From Sphingobium sp. SYK-6 (lineage in GTDB: Bacteria > Pseudomonadota > Alphaproteobacteria > Sphingomonadales > Sphingomonadaceae), in assembly GCF_000283515.1 (NCBI RefSeq), contig NC_015976.1, positions 2,131,001-2,195,000 on the forward strand: a DNA stretch of 64,000 nucleotides. The letters are read 5' to 3'. Shown here piece after piece: positions 61,554-64,000 of this stretch. Under the pieces are notes generated by a model, which saw only the letters and a list, made by a program, of their open reading frames with translations, had not been told where the DNA came from and searched no databases. Positions within the stretch are counted from its first letter, which is position 1. The number at the start of each line of letters is the position of its first letter. The position numbers and the translations under genes are program-made.

Positions 61554-61957
61554 TGTCTATCCTTCATCAAGCCGATATGTCTGTGGTAGATACTACCAGA
61601 TCGTATATCAAACGGATCCGTGTAAGGATCGATCATCGGCCTTTGCGAAGGCGGTCCCGGTGTTATCACCCATTCGCCACATGCGACCTTGGCTTTAAGG
61701 AAGCCATATCCCAGCACGGCTACCACCGTGATTGGATTGAAGACGAAGATCAGCAATACCATGATGTTGACCAGGTAGATGTTGAGCTGATCGTAGGGAA
61801 TGGTGATCATCAGCTCGAGACCGATCCAGTAGAGCAGGGTCAGGGCCCAGGTCAGCTTTGCATACCATGGGCGCCAGAACCAGTCGGCAGCGCGAGGCGA
61901 CGGCGCTGGTGCGGGGGTCTCTTCTGGTGTCGGGTCGAGTTGATCAACATCCTGCAT
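61550..61957 (-). CDS. Small membrane protein, 135 aa
   Basis: Start chosen at ATG 61957 (MQDVDQLDPTPEETP) rather than 62020; the region before the membrane part is proline-rich. Two or three membrane segments (LTWALTLLYWIGLELMITI, IYLVNIMVLLIFVFNPITVVAVLGYGFL) are followed by a soluble tail (EWVITPGPPSQRPMIDPYTDPFD). Convergent with traG. Proteins of this shape follow the transfer region of related elements, but I cannot assign a role. Confidence 0.65.
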   Translation of the reverse strand: MQDVDQLDPTPEETPAPAPSPRAADWFWRPWYAKLTWALTLLYWIGLELMITIPYDQLNIYLVNIMVLLIFVFNPITVVAVLGYGFLKAKVACGEWVITPGPPSQRPMIDPYTDPFDIRSGSIYHRHIGLMKDRH

Positions 61958-62154
61958 TTGCAGAGCCTTTCCAAAGCAGAGAATAGCACAGCTTCGATGG
62001 GCGTGGAACCGGCCAACCATCGTAGCGATGCCCCGATCGTGCGCAGGAAGCCCGTTCCAATCCTCCCCCCTTCGACCTTTCCTTCCTCGCTCCGCCCAGA
62101 TCTGCGCTCAGGGTCTGGAACGGAGAGAAATTCAGGTTCGGGACGAAAGCCGCA

Positions 62155-62325
62155 ATGAAGAAGAAGCGGCGCGCTCCGGATATGGGTCCTAATCTCTCGC
62201 CTGCCGCGGAAGCTGCGATCCTGCGTCTTGCCAGGCTCCTGGGTCGTCAGATTGCGCGTGAACTTCATGAGGAAGCGCTGCAACGCGAAAAGTCTGCGGC
62301 TGTGCCACCGAGCCCTTCAGAATAG
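62155..62325 (+). CDS. 56-aa basic/helical protein before the recombinase
   Basis: ATG 62155 preceded by a weak purine-rich site. Basic start (MKKKRRAPDMGPNLSPAAE) and one amphipathic helix (AAILRLARLLGRQIARELHEEAL), ending in a proline-rich tail; stop TAG at 62323-62325. Such short proteins with an RLARLLGRQIAR-type helix commonly precede serine recombinases of alphaproteobacterial elements, so a role as a recombination accessory factor is possible. Recognition rests on this helix and position. Confidence 0.55.
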   Translation: MKKKRRAPDMGPNLSPAAEAAILRLARLLGRQIARELHEEALQREKSAAVPPSPSE

Positions 62326-62508
62326 TTCACCAACGAACGGGCAAGCTGTATCTCTAGCCGAGCGGTCCTCCAAAACATACTCGAATCCATCCGCCCTGTG
62401 CCGCGGTTCCTGTTGTACGAACGGGCTGGCGTAGGGAGGAAGCCGTTAAAAAAGGCCGTAATGTCGTAGGCAGACGACCTGATGACCGTGTCAGGTTTTT
62501 TGAACTGT

Positions 62509-62521
62509 CCAACCCGGTTGG
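62509..62521. promoter_or_regulatory. Small inverted repeat upstream of the recombinase gene
   Basis: CCAACC-C-GGTTGG, 6-bp arms around one central base, about 45 nt before the recombinase start codon and within the 241-bp gap that follows the 56-aa ORF. Just left of it is a T-run (62496-62501). It could be an operator for the recombinase or an arm of a crossover site; no direct repeat that would confirm an attachment site was found in the window. Confidence 0.3.
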
Positions 62522-62566
62522 CGGCTCAAGTATCTCATGTTATTTTTCTTCGTCCAGGAGAAAGAA

Positions 62567-64000
62567 ATGACCCGCGTTGCTCTCTATGCCCGCTATTCCG
62601 ACGACAAGCAGAGCCCTGCATCCATCGAAGACCAATTCCTGATTTGTCGGGAACAGGCCAACCGGGAGGGCTGGCGCATTGTGTCGAGCTACAAGGATGC
62701 GGCTATCTCGGGTGCCAGCGTGATTTTGCGCCCTGGTATCCAGGCGCTGCTTCAAGATGCACAGATGGGTCGCTTCGATGTGCTGCTAGCCGAAGCGCTT
62801 GATCGCGTCTCTCGTGACCAGGCTGACGTAGCAACACTATACAAAAACCTTCATTTCGCTGGTGTGAAGATCGTAACGCTGGCGGAGGGCGAGGTCTCGG
62901 AACTTCATGTCGGCCTCAAGGGCACGATGAACGCGCTTTTCCTCAAGGATCTTGCCAAGAAAACCCATCGGGGTCTCCGCGGTCGTGTGGAAAAGGGCAA
63001 GTCGGGCGGTGGCCTCTGTTATGGCTATGATGTCGTACGCCGCTTCTCCAGTGAGGGCGAGGCGGTTCACGGCGAACGCACCATCAACGATGGTGAAGCG
63101 GAAGTCGTGCGGCAGGTATTTCGGCAGTTCGCTAATGGTCTCAGCCCGCATGCGATCGCCTGTCGCCTCAATGAAGCGGGCATAGCTGCACCGACGGGCA
63201 AGCTCTGGACATCGACCACGATCCGCGGACATGCCAAGCGCGGCACCGGTTTGCTCAACAACGAACTCTATATCGGTAAGCTGGTCTGGAACCGACTCCG
63301 CTACCTCAAGAATCCGCAGACTGGCAAGCGTGTCTCGCGCATCAATCCGCTGTCCGAGTGGATCGTTACCGAAGTGCCCGACCTGCGGATCCTGGATGAC
63401 GAACTCTGGCAGGCTGCAAAATCGCGACAGGAAGATATCGCGATCCAATATGCTGGCGTTATCGAAGCGACGCGCTCGGCCCATAATGCGATGAACCGGA
63501 CCCATCGCCCGAAAAGCCTGCTCTCAGGCCTCGTTTACTGCGGATGCTGTGGCGGGTCTTATACCCTTCGCGGGCAGGGGCGGTTTGCCTGTTCGAACCA
63601 TATCGACACGAGAAGCTGTTCCAACGGGCATAGCATCGCGCGCGAGAAGTTGGAGGCGCGTGTTCTGGATGGTTTGCGGGACCGGTTGATGAGTCCCGAG
63701 GTCGCGGCCGAAGCCATTCGCACCTGCGTCGAAGAAACCAATCGCTTCAATCGCCAGCGTCGCGCCACAGACAGCGCGGATCGGGCTCAGCTCGACAAGG
63801 TTCTGAAGGCGATCAAGGGACTGGTGACGCTGGCGACGGAGGGCAAGGGCACGCGCTCGCTCGTCGATCAGCTGCTCGAGCTGGAGGCGCAGGAAGATGC
63901 CATCCGCGCCCGGCTCGCTGCGGCACCCGCCGATGTACCGGATATCCATCCGAACATCTCTGAGATTTACCGCCGCAAGGTAGCGAGGTTTGCGGAAGCG
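62567..64000 (+). CDS. Large serine recombinase, incomplete at window end
   Basis: 478 codons are visible, with AGGAG before the ATG, and the frame stays open to the last base. The resolvase domain starts MTRVALYARYSDDKQSPASI with the catalytic serine at about residue 11 and continues LLAEALDRVSRDQADVATLY. The recombinase domain follows (KKTHRGLRGRVEKGKSGGGLCYGYDV, GLLNNELYIGKLVWN), then a zinc ribbon SGLVYCGCCGGSYTLRGQGRFACSNH and a coiled-coil region. It likely integrates or excises the element. Confidence 0.92.
   Translation, partial: MTRVALYARYSDDKQSPASIEDQFLICREQANREGWRIVSSYKDAAISGASVILRPGIQALLQDAQMGRFDVLLAEALDRVSRDQADVATLYKNLHFAGVKIVTLAEGEVSELHVGLKGTMNALFLKDLAKKTHRGLRGRVEKGKSGGGLCYGYDVVRRFSSEGEAVHGERTINDGEAEVVRQVFRQFANGLSPHAIACRLNEAGIAAPTGKLWTSTTIRGHAKRGTGLLNNELYIGKLVWNRLRYLKNPQTGKRVSRINPLSEWIVTEVPDLRILDDELWQAAKSRQEDIAIQYAGVIEATRSAHNAMNRTHRPKSLLSGLVYCGCCGGSYTLRGQGRFACSNHIDTRSCSNGHSIAREKLEARVLDGLRDRLMSPEVAAEAIRTCVEETNRFNRQRRATDSADRAQLDKVLKAIKGLVTLATEGKGTRSLVDQLLELEAQEDAIRARLAAAPADVPDIHPNISEIYRRKVARFAEA

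Overview
This window reads as accessory, self-transmissible DNA from a sphingomonad-like alphaproteobacterium (Sphingobium, Sphingomonas or Novosphingobium type). Pointers are the G+C-rich backbone, a MucR/Ros regulator, a TonB-dependent receptor with an STN domain, an isopeptidase-type lasso peptide cluster, a DUF932 gene, a strawberry-notch helicase, a ParB-like protein and a complete F-type mating-pair apparatus ending near a large serine recombinase. It is most likely part of an integrative and conjugative element or a conjugative plasmid. No relaxase, coupling protein, tRNA, rRNA or CRISPR array is visible.

Layout. 1-3.1 kb: a partial DUF932 gene, an orphan half-size ABC exporter and an RHH/PIN toxin-antitoxin pair. 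3.1-7.7 kb: a minus-strand operon of element genes, three of which are broken (a DpdA-like DNA-deazapurine enzyme, an N6-methylase-like gene and a hypothetical gene). 7.9-13.4 kb: MucR with a histone-H1-like tail, the giant strawberry-notch/methylase-like protein and a dead ParDE remnant. 13.6-17.1 kb: a subtilase plus AAA ATPase pair matching the IetAS defence/incompatibility type. 17.5-21.0 kb: ParB-like protein, CHC2/Toprim protein and a sigma region-4-like protein. 21.2-24.4 kb: a quorum-sensing cassette (LuxR, LuxI, PhyH dioxygenase, MarR) and DUF6429. 24.6-26.7 kb: an AbiE-type toxin-antitoxin pair with an upstream inverted repeat.

27.2-37.3 kb is the most striking part: a complete lasso peptide system. 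ECF sigma factor, FecR-like anti-sigma factor, TonB-dependent receptor and lasso isopeptidase run on the plus strand. They converge on the minus-strand precursor, leader peptidase and macrolactam cyclase genes. Two regulators (XRE and GntR) precede the precursor on the same strand. A nearly identical 17-bp palindrome lies upstream of the XRE gene and again upstream of the precursor gene. The inferred logic is: make and secrete the lasso peptide, take it up or sense it through the receptor with the FecI/FecR pair, then linearise it with the isopeptidase.

37.8-61.6 kb holds the transfer operon, preceded by a three-copy repeat: DsbC-like, pilin, TraL, E, K, B, V, C, four small proteins, TraW, TraU, a small ORF, two TraN-like proteins, TrbC, TraF-type peptidase, TraF, a TrbB-like thioredoxin, TraH and TraG. 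Most of these genes overlap by 4 nt (ATGA or GTGA). The chain is broken only where an antisense AAA/DUF4143 ATPase gene sits between the TrbB-like gene and traH. 61.5-64.0 kb: a small membrane protein, a 56-aa ORF and a large serine recombinase running off the window.
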